From contig NZ_CP097800.1 of the NCBI RefSeq assembly GCF_000612545.2, forward strand, positions 6,998,001 through 7,062,000: DNA of 64,000 nucleotides. Reading direction: 5' to 3'. Made by a program: the position numbers and the translations under genes. This document shows positions 63,397-64,000 of the stretch, piece after piece. This DNA is from Streptomyces sp. PCS3-D2. Its GTDB lineage: Bacteria; Actinomycetota; Actinomycetes; Streptomycetales; Streptomycetaceae. Numbering within the stretch: the stretch's first letter is position 1; the number at the start of each line of letters is the position of its first letter. The notes beneath the pieces were generated by a model, which was not told the origin of the DNA, searched no databases, and was given only the letters and a program-made list of their open reading frames with translations.

Positions 63397-63600
63397 ATGG
63401 CAACAGGTGTCGTGAAGTGGTTCAACTCGGAGAAGGGGTTCGGCTTCATCCAGCAGGACGACGGCGGTCCTGACGTGTTCGTGCACTTCTCGGCGATCCA
63501 GACCCAGGGGTTCAAGTCGCTGGACGAGAACGCGCAGGTCGAATACACCGTCACGCAGGGTCCGAAGGGCCCCCAGGCGGAGAACGTGGTCCCCCTCTAG
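63397..63600 (+). CDS. cspA: Cold-shock protein CspA family
   Basis: A 67-residue cold-shock domain protein: [33 protein letters not shown] contains both RNP1 (KGFGFI) and RNP2 (VFVHF) motifs. Such proteins bind single-stranded RNA and prevent structure formation, often under cold stress. It is divergent from the DEAD-box helicase, a functional partner in the same process. The ATG at 63397 is preceded by GAAGGATCAGCAAG, and a terminator follows at 63629. Confidence 0.95.
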   Translation: MATGVVKWFNSEKGFGFIQQDDGGPDVFVHFSAIQTQGFKSLDENAQVEYTVTQGPKGPQAENVVPL

Positions 63601-63628
63601 CCACCGCCACGAGCTGTGCCGTGAACGA

Positions 63629-63654
63629 GGCCCCGCCGGTCCGCCGGCGGGGCC
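63629..63654 (+). terminator. Terminator of cspA
   Basis: GGCCCCGCCGG and CCGGCGGGGCC form perfect 11-bp arms around TCCG, 29 bp after the cspA stop. Confidence 0.75.
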
Positions 63655-63670
63655 TTCCGCGTCCTCGGCC

Positions 63671-64000
63671 CTATGGTCCGGCCGGTACCGCCCGGTGCAG
63701 GGCCAGGAGCAGCAGCCACAGGTGATCCGCCAGGGCGGCCGGATCCGCCGGGATCTCCTCGTGCAGCCAGTCCGCGAGGATCCCGGTGAAGGCCGCGGCG
63801 ACCGCGGAGGCGACGAGCTCGGGCTGGGGTGCACCCACCGCGACGCGCTCGTCGCGGGCGCGAGCGCGCAGCTCCCGGTGCAGGCGGTCGCCGAGGGGGC
63901 CGCCGCCGCCCGGAAGGAGCAGCGTGCGGTAGAGCTGCGCCCGGCCGGCCGCTCCCGTCAGGAAATCGGCCAGCGCGGCCGGGGGCCGTGCCGGGGGGAG
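63671..64000 (-). CDS. TetR-family regulator, C-terminal part
   Basis: The 3' part of a minus-strand gene that runs off the right edge; 109 codons are visible. LADFLTGAAGRAQLYRTLLLPGGGGPLGDRLHRELRARARDE and AAAFTGILADWLHEEIPADPAALADHLWLLLLALHRAVPAGP, ending TAG at 63671, match the ligand-binding half of TetR-family proteins. The DNA-binding domain is outside the window, so the call depends on this half alone. Confidence 0.6.
   Translation of the reverse strand, partial: LPPARPPAALADFLTGAAGRAQLYRTLLLPGGGGPLGDRLHRELRARARDERVAVGAPQPELVASAVAAAFTGILADWLHEEIPADPAALADHLWLLLLALHRAVPAGP

Overview
This window is high-GC chromosomal DNA with the codon use, ribosome binding sites and gene families of a Streptomyces (SpoIIE/PP2C phosphatases, DUF397, roadblock/LC7 proteins, a Streptomyces subtilisin inhibitor, mycothiol-type isomerase relatives, frequent GTG starts). 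No rRNA, tRNA or CRISPR array was seen.

Layout. 1-4497: a sterol side-chain module, a divergent acyl-CoA synthetase (FadD19-like, cut by the window edge) and echA19, then a DUF35/OB-fold protein, ltp4 and ltp3. Content and order match the Mycobacterium tuberculosis Rv3515c-Rv3523 region. A 3-ketosteroid dehydrogenase (kstD, 11387-13180) lies about 7 kb away and shares an operator-like sequence with the fadD19/echA19 promoter region. 4618-11295: small conserved genes, a large LAL-type ATPase regulator split by an IS701-like element (7464-8905), and a frameshifted maleylpyruvate-isomerase-family gene. 13414-21484: phosphotransferase, large regulator, PAS-SpoIIE phosphatase, a decayed iorB fragment beside an intact iorA, and a PucR-type regulator. 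21518-31367: KimA-like transporter, TetR, a truncated IclR, a cluster of three roadblock proteins plus a PATAN-like protein, and a large GT2-TagF wall-polymer glycosyltransferase. 31493-45597: mostly enzymes, secreted proteins and regulators (sirtuin, protease inhibitor, GH5 hydrolase, LamG/DNRLRE protein, WYL regulator). 45731-46020: a decayed HD-domain gene.

The most striking locus is 47044-51658, two overlapping genes forming a compact RNA-repair cassette. One is an RNA ligase fused to a polynucleotide-kinase-like P-loop domain. The other combines an MJ1316/DUF504 RNA-end-recognition domain, an endonuclease/exonuclease/phosphatase domain, a 2H (LigT-like) phosphoesterase and a eukaryotic-type poly(A) polymerase/nucleotidyltransferase. 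Next to it, 52503-56007 is a tightly coupled operon of a response-regulator/thioredoxin-reductase-like fusion, a cNMP-domain histidine kinase and a UBP-type zinc finger.

The right end holds an AraC regulator, a membrane acyltransferase-like protein, a NUDIX hydrolase, a SRPBCC protein, and divergent cold-adaptation genes (DEAD-box helicase and CspA). The helicase leader carries a mimic of the 16S rRNA 3' tail that could pair with its own Shine-Dalgarno sequence. Several genes are visibly decaying (LAL, isomerase, IclR, iorB, HD domain), so this looks like an accessory-rich, actively eroding part of the chromosome.
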